The notes below the pieces were generated by a model. That model did not search any database. It was not told the DNA's origin and was given only the letters and a program-made list of their open reading frames with translations. Both the position numbers and the translations under genes were made by a program. This document shows, piece after piece, positions 6,380-12,641 of a stretch of 13,690 bases of DNA. Source of the stretch: Gammaproteobacteria bacterium (GTDB lineage: Bacteria; Pseudomonadota; Gammaproteobacteria; Pseudomonadales; Azotimanducaceae); the NCBI GenBank assembly GCA_003228415.1, contig QIDL01000230.1:1-13690 (forward strand), read 5' to 3'. Within the stretch, counting starts at the first letter, position 1. Every line of letters begins with the position of its first letter.

Positions 6380-7765
6380 ATGACTCAGGACCATAAACCT
6401 TGGGGCGGTCGGTTCTCCGAGGCCACCGATGCTTTTGTGGAAACCTTTACCGCATCGGTGAGCTTCGATCGACGGTTGTACCACTACGATATTCAAGGCT
6501 CCATCGCCCATGCCAACATGCTTGGCACCGTGGGCATTATCACCGCTGACGAATGCTCGAGCATCCTAGCTGGATTGGCGCAGATCCACAAAGAGATCGA
6601 CGATGACCAGTTCAACTGGCGGCTATCTCTCGAGGACGTGCACATGAATGTGGAAAGCCGGCTGGTCGAACTCGTTGGCGATATCGGCAAAAAGCTCCAC
6701 ACCGGCCGTTCCCGCAACGACCAGGTCGCCACCGATATCCGTCTGTTTCTGCGCGCGGAGGTCGACGAACTGCTCAACCAGACCACCGCGCTCAAGGAAG
6801 CACTACTGGACTTGGCGGAGCAGAACGCCGAGGTCATCATGCCTGGATTCACCCATCTGCAGGCAGCACAACCAATCACGTTCGGCCACCATCTCATGGC
6901 CTGGTTTGAAATGCTCAAACGAGATACAGAGCGTCTGGCCGATTGCCGGAAACGCATCAACGTCCTGCCGCTCGGCAGTGCCGCTCTGGCAGGCACCACG
7001 TTCCCGATCGACCGGAATCAGGTCGTCAAGGAACTGGGGTTTGCCAACGCTTCAGAAAATTCTCTCGACTCGGTAAGCGATAGAGACTTCATCATCGAGT
7101 TCTGTGCCACCGCCAGTATCATGATGATGCACTTTTCCCGCTGGAGCGAAGAGCTGGTGCTGTGGATGTCCGAGCCATTTGCTTTTATCGATCTGCCAGA
7201 CCGGTTCTGTACCGGCTCTTCAATCATGCCGCAGAAAAAGAACCCCGATGTCCCGGAGCTGATTCGCGGTAAAACGGGCCGAGTATTCGGTGATCTGACC
7301 AGCACGCTGACGCTGATGAAGGGACAGCCGCTGGCCTACAACAAGGACAATCAGGAAGACAAGGAGCCTTTGTTCGACGCCGTCGATACCCTGCGCGACT
7401 CACTCACCGCCCTGATCGGCCTGATCCCGGCCATCGAAGCAAATACCAAAAATATGTATAACGCTGCGACTCGCGGCTTCGCCACCGCGACAGATCTTGC
7501 TGACTATCTGGTGCGATCGGGTGTGCCGTTTCGAGATGCTCACGAGATCGTGGGGCGAACGGTCGCCTATGCGATCGAGCAGAACAAACAGCTCGATGAG
7601 CTCTCGCTCGAAGAGCTCACCGCCTTCCATCAGGGTATTGGCGAAGATGTATTCGCGGTACTCACCCTGGACGGTTCCGTAGCCGCGCGAAATCACATCG
7701 GCGGCACCGCCCCGGATCAGGTGCGGGCAGCGATCGCCCGGGCAAGGTCAGCACTCGGAAGCTGA
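6380..7765 (+). CDS. argH: Argininosuccinate lyase
   Basis: ArgH splits argininosuccinate into arginine and fumarate, the last step of arginine biosynthesis, as a cytoplasmic tetramer. The 461-residue length is typical. It opens with KPWGGRFSEATDAFVETFTAS, here read as the family's N-terminal WGGRF block. It also has HTGRSRNDQVATD (107-119), GFTHLQAAQP with the catalytic H159, LPLGSAALAGT, and the fumarase/lyase superfamily signature GSSIMPQKKNPD (279-290) with catalytic S281. The gene is divergent from algZ, as in Pseudomonas. An extended -10 box lies at 6342-6350, and the start codon lacks a clear ribosome-binding site. A hairpin and T-rich tract follow 8 bp after the stop. Confidence 0.98.
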   Translation: MTQDHKPWGGRFSEATDAFVETFTASVSFDRRLYHYDIQGSIAHANMLGTVGIITADECSSILAGLAQIHKEIDDDQFNWRLSLEDVHMNVESRLVELVGDIGKKLHTGRSRNDQVATDIRLFLRAEVDELLNQTTALKEALLDLAEQNAEVIMPGFTHLQAAQPITFGHHLMAWFEMLKRDTERLADCRKRINVLPLGSAALAGTTFPIDRNQVVKELGFANASENSLDSVSDRDFIIEFCATASIMMMHFSRWSEELVLWMSEPFAFIDLPDRFCTGSSIMPQKKNPDVPELIRGKTGRVFGDLTSTLTLMKGQPLAYNKDNQEDKEPLFDAVDTLRDSLTALIGLIPAIEANTKNMYNAATRGFATATDLADYLVRSGVPFRDAHEIVGRTVAYAIEQNKQLDELSLEELTAFHQGIGEDVFAVLTLDGSVAARNHIGGTAPDQVRAAIARARSALGS

Positions 7766-7773
7766 AGGGCGTC

Positions 7774-7795
7774 CGGGCCCGAGGCCCGTTTGATT
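7774..7795 (+). terminator. Probable short terminator after argH
   Basis: The inverted repeat CGGGCC-CGA-GGCCCG (7774-7788) is a 6-bp all-GC stem with a 3-nt loop and is followed directly by TTTGATT. It starts 8 bp after the argH stop. The T tract is short and interrupted, so termination may be partial. It separates argH from the lptM promoter. Confidence 0.5.
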
Positions 7796-7806
7796 CGAGG
7801 GATCGG

Positions 7807-7815
7807 TGCTATACT
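7807..7815 (+). promoter_or_regulatory. Candidate extended -10 promoter for lptM-lysA cluster
   Basis: TGCTATACT at 7807-7815 matches an extended -10 element, with a T-rich TTGATT at 7790-7795 that is too close (14 bp) to be an ideal -35. It lies 28 bp before the lptM GTG. It follows the argH terminator candidate, so it would start the lptM-lysA-dapF-DUF484-xerC-yigB unit. Confidence 0.45.
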
Positions 7816-7842
7816 CGGGGGTTTCAATAGTCGGATCGCGCG

Positions 7843-7983
7843 GTGCGCTGGATCGTACTCTGCCTGCTCGCAGCACTCGCTACCACCTGTGGTCAGAAGG
7901 GGCCGCTGACGCTCCCCGATGATCCCAAGGTAGCGATCGGACTGCCAGCGGCCAGCCTTCACCCTTCGCACAACGCTCTTTAG
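7843..7983 (+). CDS. lptM: LptM (YifL/LppL) small outer-membrane lipoprotein
   Basis: A 46-codon gene starting with GTG and ending TAG, 19 bp before lysA. The product begins MRWIVLCLLAALATTCGQKGP: one basic residue, a hydrophobic stretch, then a cysteine (C16) followed by GQKGPL, the hallmark of the LptM/LppL family (CGxKGPL). In E. coli LptM is a lipoprotein that helps maturation of the LptD lipopolysaccharide transporter at the BAM complex. This gene sits directly before lysA, as lppL does in Pseudomonas. Two things are odd. The positions before the cysteine read A-T-T, not the usual L-[AST]-[GA], and the tail is short (30 residues after the Cys, against about 47 in E. coli). A stop codon at 7828-7830 in the same frame fixes the start no further upstream than 7831, so the GTG is the only choice. 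Confidence 0.8.
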   Translation: MRWIVLCLLAALATTCGQKGPLTLPDDPKVAIGLPAASLHPSHNAL

Positions 7984-8002
7984 GAATCCTCTGATCAACT
8001 CC

Positions 8003-9283
8003 ATGAGTGTGTATCAGCATCAGCAGCAGACGCTGCAGGTCGAGTCTGTCGCTGTCCCGGATATCGTTGCCGCGGTCGGCAGCCCTGTCTACATCTACTC
8101 GACACGCTATTTCGTCGAGCGCTATCGCGCGCTCTCGGCGGCGTTGTCGAATCCGTCGTCACCAGGCCCGGCAGCGCGGATCTACTACGCGGTGAAGGCC
8201 AACTCCAATCTGTCCGTGTTGCGCTGTTTCCATGACCTCGGTGCCGGTTTCGACATTGTTTCCGGTGGCGAGTTACAACGAGTGCTTGCTGCCGTAGGCG
8301 ATCCGGACAGCGTGGTCTTCTCCGGTGTAGGGAAATCCATTGCCGATATTGACCTGGCACTCAAGCTGGATATTCATTGCTTCAATGTGGAGAGTCCCGC
8401 GGAACAGGAAAGGCTCAGCGACCGAGCCAGATTGCTTGGGCGCCCCGCCCGGATTGCGGTACGTGTCAACCCGGACGTAGATGCAAATACCCATCCCTAC
8501 ATCTCCACTGGCCTGAAGGAAAACAAATTCGGGGTACCCGCCGAGCTGGCACTGGAGATGTATGAGCGGGTGGCAGCCGACGAGTGGCTCGAGCCCATTG
8601 GCATCGCCTGTCACATCGGCTCGCAAATCACCGATCCGGAACCGATGCTGCAGGCGCTGACCAGCCTGCTGAACCTGGTGGATGTTCTAGCCGGGCGAGG
8701 GCTCGATCTCGACCACATCGATCTCGGTGGTGGATTTGGCGTTGTCTACGACGATGAGCAGGAATTCGACGTGGCCGACTACGGCGCCCGAATTGGAGCG
8801 GCACTCGAGGGACGCAAACTCACACTCTCCATTGAGCCGGGTCGCTACCTGGTGGCCAATGGTGGCATTCTTGTCACGCGAGTGGAGTACCTGAAGCCGG
8901 GCCGTGGCAATGATGAACGGAATTTCGCAGTAGTGGATGCGGCCATGAACGACTTGATCAGGCCGGCCCTTTACCAGGCCTGGCATCGGGTGGAGACTGT
9001 CTGTAGCGATGAGCAGCGGCCGGAGGCCACCCGCGCCCACTGGGATATCGTCGGCCCTGTCTGCGAAAGTGGCGACTTTCTGGCAAAAGAGCGGCAGCTC
9101 ACCATCGCTCCGGGAGATCTCATTGCCATTCATTCCGCCGGTGCCTACGCCATGGTACAGAGCTCCAACTACAACAGCCGCCCGCGACCGGCAGAGGTGC
9201 TGGTGGAGGAAAGTACTTTTCGCGTCGTCCGCCGCCGTGAATCCAGCGAAGATCTGATTCGGCCGGAACTGCTCGGCAGATGA
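8003..9283 (+). CDS. lysA: Diaminopimelate decarboxylase
   Basis: LysA decarboxylates meso-diaminopimelate to L-lysine, the last step of lysine synthesis, using PLP on a fold-type III (alanine-racemase-like) barrel. The product is 426 residues, the normal length. Seen in order: YYAVKANSN with the PLP-binding K65, the FDIVSGGEL segment, RVNPDVDANTHPYISTGLKENKFG, ACHIGSQITD with H204, the glycine loop DLGGGFG (240-246), EPGRYLVANGG, GPVCESGDFLAKER with the catalytic C354 supplied to the neighbouring subunit, and SAGAYAMVQSSNYNSRPRP. The ATG at 8003 is 19 bp after lptM; AGGA lies 17 nt upstream, further than usual. The stop overlaps the dapF ATG, so the enzyme that makes its substrate is co-translated with it. 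Confidence 0.98.
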   Translation: MSVYQHQQQTLQVESVAVPDIVAAVGSPVYIYSTRYFVERYRALSAALSNPSSPGPAARIYYAVKANSNLSVLRCFHDLGAGFDIVSGGELQRVLAAVGDPDSVVFSGVGKSIADIDLALKLDIHCFNVESPAEQERLSDRARLLGRPARIAVRVNPDVDANTHPYISTGLKENKFGVPAELALEMYERVAADEWLEPIGIACHIGSQITDPEPMLQALTSLLNLVDVLAGRGLDLDHIDLGGGFGVVYDDEQEFDVADYGARIGAALEGRKLTLSIEPGRYLVANGGILVTRVEYLKPGRGNDERNFAVVDAAMNDLIRPALYQAWHRVETVCSDEQRPEATRAHWDIVGPVCESGDFLAKERQLTIAPGDLIAIHSAGAYAMVQSSNYNSRPRPAEVLVEESTFRVVRRRESSEDLIRPELLGR

Positions 9284-10146
9284 ACGTTCACTTCGCCAAG
9301 ATGCACGGCCTCGGTAACGACTTCATGGTTCTGGATCTGGTCAGCCAGGCCTTCAATTTCACTGCCGAACAGGTTCGAAGCTGGGGCGATCGCCGCACCG
9401 GTGTCGGCTTCGATCAGTTGCTGATCATCGAGCCCCCGGGTGATCCGGAGGCGGATTTTCGCTTCCGGATCTTCAACAGCGATGGGTCTGCTGCGGAACA
9501 ATGTGGCAACGGCGCTCGCTGCATAGCCAGGTACATTGCAGATAGCGGCCTCAGCGTCAAGAATGTGATTCGCCTCCAAACCTCGAGCGGAACCATCGAG
9601 ACCCGCATGCTCGACAGCGATCAGGTAGAGGTCGACATGGGCATCCCGACCGTCTCTGCCACCCAGGTGCCGTTTGAGGCAGCCTCGGCCAGTTCCTGCA
9701 ATGCCCACCCGGATGCCCGATACACGAGCTATTTTCTCGACGTTGGTGACGGCGAATGCCACGAGATAATACCCGCCTCCATCGGCAATCCCCACGGGGT
9801 GCTGTTCGTCGAGGATATCGCCAGCGCTCCGGTCGCCGAACTCGGCAGCAAGCTGGCTGCCCATCCGTTTTTTCCCGAACGCGCCAATATCGGATTCTGC
9901 CAGGTAGTAGATGGCAACTTCGTCCGCCTGCGGGTCTTCGAACGCGGCGTCGGCGAAACCAGAGCTTGTGGCACCGGCGCCTGCGCCGCGGTGGTTGCCG
10001 GTCGCCTGTCCGGCAGGCTCGAGGAAGGGGTGAAGGTTTCCCTGCCTGGCGGCAAGATCCGGATTCGATGGCACGGGGAGGGTACGCCCGTTAAGATGAC
10101 AGGACCCGCCACCCTGGTATACGAAGGCCAGATCGCCCTCGATTGA
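9280..10146 (+). CDS. dapF: Diaminopimelate epimerase
   Basis: DapF interconverts LL- and meso-diaminopimelate without a cofactor, using two cysteines as base and acid. Meso-DAP feeds both lysine (through LysA) and peptidoglycan. The product is 288 residues. It has the N-terminal FAKMHGLGNDFMVLD, FNSDGSAAEQCGNGARCIARY with the first catalytic C75, GNPHGVLFVED, RANIGFCQVV and GVGETRACGTGACAAVVAG with the second catalytic C230. The start overlaps the lysA stop by ATGA. A 55-bp gap follows before the DUF484 gene, with no strong terminator in it. Confidence 0.98.
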   Translation: MNVHFAKMHGLGNDFMVLDLVSQAFNFTAEQVRSWGDRRTGVGFDQLLIIEPPGDPEADFRFRIFNSDGSAAEQCGNGARCIARYIADSGLSVKNVIRLQTSSGTIETRMLDSDQVEVDMGIPTVSATQVPFEAASASSCNAHPDARYTSYFLDVGDGECHEIIPASIGNPHGVLFVEDIASAPVAELGSKLAAHPFFPERANIGFCQVVDGNFVRLRVFERGVGETRACGTGACAAVVAGRLSGRLEEGVKVSLPGGKIRIRWHGEGTPVKMTGPATLVYEGQIALD

Positions 10147-10201
10147 TGCTTACACCAACGCTTTTCCATAAAGTCACCCCCGGGAGCCTGAAGTACCACA
10201 T

Positions 10202-10876
10202 ATGAGTTCCGCAATCGAACCAGACTCAGACCTCAGCGACGACATCATCGTCGACTACCTGAAGGCCGAACCGGATTTTTTTCAGCGCAATGCTCACTTG
10301 CTCTCGGAGCTGAATCTACCTCATGAGAGCGGTCAGGCCACATCCCTCATCGAACGTCAGGTTGCAATACTGCGAGAGCGAAATATGCAGATGCGGCGAC
10401 GTATGAACGACCTTTTACAAGCCGCCAAAGACAACGACGAGCTATTCGGCAAAACCCGAACGCTCACATTGGAACTCTTGAACGTGCACAGCTGGCAGGA
10501 GTTGAACGAAGTTCTGGCCACCTACGTTCTGGCAGATTTTCAGGCGGACTTCGTTTGCTGCCATCTGGCCAACCTGCCGGTATTTCTCGACCATCTGGTG
10601 AGCCATGACGGTGAAATGCCTCATCTGCGTTTCACCGGCAACAACGTCCCGGTGTGCACCACGCTGCGCATGGAAGAGCTGGGTGAGCTGTTTCCCGTTC
10701 AGACCCACGACGTCGACGGCAGTGCGGTCCTGGCACCGCTGTTCTGGGAAGACGGGGAAGGCTGTCTGGCGATAGGCAGCCGCGAAATAGATCGCTTTAC
10801 CTCCGATATGGACACCCTGTTTGTGAGATACATCGGTGAGGTGCTGAGCCGGGTGATTCAGCGTCTGGCGTCGTGA
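10202..10876 (+). CDS. DUF484 family protein, GAF-like
   Basis: A 224-residue protein of the DUF484 family, whose gene stands between dapF and xerC in many gammaproteobacteria; its function is not established. The N-terminus has the family pattern IIVDYLKAEPDFFQRNAHLL followed by LNLPHESGQATSLIERQVAILRERN, a helical, possibly coiled-coil segment (about 30-75). The remainder (about 80-224) looks like a GAF-type domain, ending in SAVLAPLFWEDGEGCLAIGS and DMDTLFVRYIGEVLSRVI. No signal peptide or membrane segment is visible, so it is probably cytoplasmic. A TGAAG 8 nt before the ATG is a modest ribosome-binding site. The stop overlaps the xerC GTG (GTGA), suggesting coupled translation and perhaps a functional link with the recombinase. 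Confidence 0.9.
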   Translation: MSSAIEPDSDLSDDIIVDYLKAEPDFFQRNAHLLSELNLPHESGQATSLIERQVAILRERNMQMRRRMNDLLQAAKDNDELFGKTRTLTLELLNVHSWQELNEVLATYVLADFQADFVCCHLANLPVFLDHLVSHDGEMPHLRFTGNNVPVCTTLRMEELGELFPVQTHDVDGSAVLAPLFWEDGEGCLAIGSREIDRFTSDMDTLFVRYIGEVLSRVIQRLAS

Positions 10877-11886
10877 ACGCAGCGCCGAACCAACTGTTTG
10901 ACAAGGCAATCAACGCATTTCTCGATCATCTGAAATTCGAGAAACGATATTCTCCCAATACCTTGAGCGCCTATCGTCGTGATCTATCGCGCTTCGCCAT
11001 CCAGGTAAACAAGCCACCCGAACTGATCGCCGCTCACGACATCAGTCACTTCATCGCGCATCTCCACGGCGTCGGCCTGACACCACGCAGTATCCAGCGA
11101 AACCTGTCCAGCCTGCGGAGCTTTTTCAAATACCTGGAATCAAAGGGACTCACAAAAACAAACCCTGCCGTTGGCACACGGGCACCGAAGACCAGAAACA
11201 AACTGCCTCATACGCTGGATACCGATCAGGCCGCGCGACTATTTGATTTCGAAGCCTCAACGCCTCGTCAGAAACGCGACAAGGCAATGGCCGAGTTGTT
11301 CTACTCCAGCGGTCTGCGTCTCTCGGAGCTGGTCGGCATCGATATACAGGATCTGGATCTCGAGAGTGGTTTTGTTACCGTGCTGGGCAAGGGTAATAAA
11401 ACCCGCCAGCTGCCTCTGGGCCGGTATTGCATCGAGGCGATCAGAGATTGGCTCGATCACCATCCCCTCGTGAGAGGGGACCATCATCCCCTCGTGAGAG
11501 GGGACCACCATCCCCTCGTGAGAGGGGACCATCATCCGCTCTTGAGAGCGGACCACCACCTACTCAATTGCGGCGACGCCCCGTTGTTTACCGGCCGCGC
11601 AAACGGTCGGATCAGTCCGCGCAACGTTCAGGCCCGAATCAGACGGTTGGCAACTCAGCAGCTCGGCAGCACCCACCTGCATCCACATATGCTGCGCCAC
11701 AGCTTTGCCAGCCATCTGCTGGAGTCCAGCGGCGACCTCCGAGCGGTCCAGGAGTTACTCGGCCACAGCGACCTCGGCACCACTCAGATCTACACTCACC
11801 TGGATTTCCAGCATCTCGCCAAGGTCTACGACGCAGCGCATCCCAGAGCGGACAGCCAGGCGGATCACGACGCCGACCATGACTGA
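10873..11886 (+). CDS. xerC: Tyrosine recombinase XerC with an in-frame repeat insertion
   Basis: XerC acts with XerD at dif to resolve chromosome dimers. Here it starts with GTG overlapping the DUF484 stop. The N-terminal core-binding domain (about 8-100) has YSPNTLSAYRRDL. The catalytic domain has R149 (SSGLRLSEL), K173 (GKGNK), H272/R275 (HPHMLRHSFASH), H298 (LLGHSDL) and nucleophile Y307 (TTQIYTHLDFQHL). All catalytic residues are present, so it is probably active. It is 337 residues against 298 in E. coli. R149 is shifted by only 1 relative to E. coli R148, but H272 is shifted by 32 (E. coli H240), so about 31 extra residues lie between K173 and H272. They match the HHPLVRGD repeats at 196-229, placed between the helix EAIRDWLD and the strand APLFTGR. 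The C-terminus carries a seven-residue longer ADHDADHD tail and overlaps yigB by 8 bp. Confidence 0.96.
   Translation: MNAAPNQLFDKAINAFLDHLKFEKRYSPNTLSAYRRDLSRFAIQVNKPPELIAAHDISHFIAHLHGVGLTPRSIQRNLSSLRSFFKYLESKGLTKTNPAVGTRAPKTRNKLPHTLDTDQAARLFDFEASTPRQKRDKAMAELFYSSGLRLSELVGIDIQDLDLESGFVTVLGKGNKTRQLPLGRYCIEAIRDWLDHHPLVRGDHHPLVRGDHHPLVRGDHHPLLRADHHLLNCGDAPLFTGRANGRISPRNVQARIRRLATQQLGSTHLHPHMLRHSFASHLLESSGDLRAVQELLGHSDLGTTQIYTHLDFQHLAKVYDAAHPRADSQADHDADHD
11457..11576. repeat. Five tandem 24-bp palindromic units inside xerC
   Basis: Units start at 11457, 11481, 11505, 11529 and 11553. Each is a 6-nt connector (CCATCA or CCACCA; TCACCA in unit 1) followed by an 18-bp palindrome. Units 1-3 have TCCCCTCGTGAGAGGGGA: a 7-bp stem with a GTGA loop. 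Unit 4 is TCCGCTCTTGAGAGCGGA, with a changed base pair but an intact stem. Unit 5 is degenerate and its stem is broken. As 24 is a multiple of three, copy number can change without breaking the frame. The units encode HHPLVRGD (three times), then HHPLLRAD, then HHLLNCGD. Units are contiguous with no unique spacers, so this is not a CRISPR array. Confidence 0.92.
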
Positions 11887-12589
11887 GATCCGGCTGATCA
11901 CATTCGATCTGGACAACACATTATGGGACGTGGGAGAAGTGTTGCATCATGCGGAACAACAGATGCGGCAGTGGCTCGACGCCAATGTTCCGGAATACAC
12001 CCGGACCCTCGACCGGGACGCGTTGACCAAAATAAGAACCGCCGTCGTCACCGAACGTCCGCAATTGGGCCACAATGTCAGCGCGTTGCGGCAGGAGGTC
12101 CTGTTTCGCGGCATCGTTTCCTGCGGGTACCCGGCAACGGAGGCACGTCGGTACGCCAGGTCCGCTTTCGCAACATTTTTCCAGGCGCGCCAGGAGGTGG
12201 TTTTTTTCGAGCACGCGCTCGAAGCGCTCGGCGAACTCGCTGCCAGCTATCAACTCGGGGCGCTCACCAATGGCAATGCGGATATCCAACGAGTCGGTCT
12301 CGATCGCTTTTTCAGCTTCGCCTTTTCTTCAGCGGACGTGGCAGCCAGCAAGCCCGCGCCGGACATATTTCATGCCGCCCTCAACCATGCCGGTGTGGCA
12401 CCGCAGCAGTGTATTCATGTGGGCGATAACCTCATAGATGATGTCCACGGCGCCGGTAGCGTGGGTATGCACACGATCTGGGTGAAACTATCCGACCAAC
12501 CCAACACCATCGGCCATACTCAGCCGAGCGAGGTTGTCGAAGATCTTGCGGAACTGCCAGGTGCGGTGAGTCGAATCCATACCGCTTAG
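11879..12589 (+). CDS. yigB: HAD-superfamily phosphatase, YigB-like
   Basis: 236 residues beginning MTEIRLITFDLDNTLWDV. HAD motif I is DxDxT with nucleophile D10 and acid/base D12. Motif II is the threonine in LGALTNGNADIQ, motif III the lysine in AASKPAPDIF, and motif IV GDNLIDDVHGAG. A helical cap lies between motifs I and II. In E. coli YigB, the neighbour of xerC, removes phosphate from a riboflavin pathway intermediate (5-amino-6-(5-phosphoribitylamino)uracil) and also acts on FMN. The same substrate is likely here but not proven by sequence. The frame stays open upstream to 11705, but that part is xerC read out of frame; the ATG at 11879, 8 bp before the xerC stop, places the motif I aspartate where the family has it. 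Last gene of the + strand cluster. Confidence 0.92.
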   Translation: MTEIRLITFDLDNTLWDVGEVLHHAEQQMRQWLDANVPEYTRTLDRDALTKIRTAVVTERPQLGHNVSALRQEVLFRGIVSCGYPATEARRYARSAFATFFQARQEVVFFEHALEALGELAASYQLGALTNGNADIQRVGLDRFFSFAFSSADVAASKPAPDIFHAALNHAGVAPQQCIHVGDNLIDDVHGAGSVGMHTIWVKLSDQPNTIGHTQPSEVVEDLAELPGAVSRIHTA

Positions 12590-12619
12590 CCGGTGACCCG
12601 ACTGCCCTTATGGCGTACT

Positions 12620-12641
12620 GCCCGCCTGTTAACGTGCGGGC
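12620..12641. other. Inverted repeat between convergent yigB and thrC
   Basis: GCCCGC (12620-12625) and GCGGGC (12636-12641) form a 6-bp GC stem around a 10-nt loop containing GTTAAC. It straddles the thrC TAA stop (12629-12631) and lies 30 bp after the yigB stop. No T-run follows on either strand, so a classical bidirectional terminator is doubtful; it may still protect 3' ends or cooperate with Rho. The rest of the 39-bp gap shows nothing else. Confidence 0.35.

Noticed and set aside
9169..10074. 301-residue open frame on the - strand opposite lysA/dapF
   Set aside because: Both sense genes carry all catalytic residues; the antisense frame has no recognisable domain or ribosome-binding site.
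10143..10172. TTGATG-18 bp-CATAAA as a promoter for the DUF484 gene
   Set aside because: Two mismatches in each box and a long spacer; too weak to list, though the 55-bp gap could hold a minor promoter.
11457..11576. CRISPR array
   Set aside because: Units are contiguous, the connectors are nearly identical 6-mers, there are no unique spacers, and the xerC frame runs through.
11705..11878. 58-residue N-terminal extension of the HAD phosphatase
   Set aside because: The segment is xerC read in another frame; HAD motif I lies 9 residues after the ATG at 11879, as expected for the family.
11427..11882. Second open frame through the xerC repeat (PSPRERG-type repeats)
   Set aside because: The 24-bp period keeps alternative frames open automatically; the xerC frame has all recombinase motifs on both sides of the repeat.
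12620..12641. Rho-independent bidirectional terminator between yigB and thrC
   Set aside because: A stem is present but neither strand has a following T-run and the loop is 10 nt; kept only as an inverted repeat.
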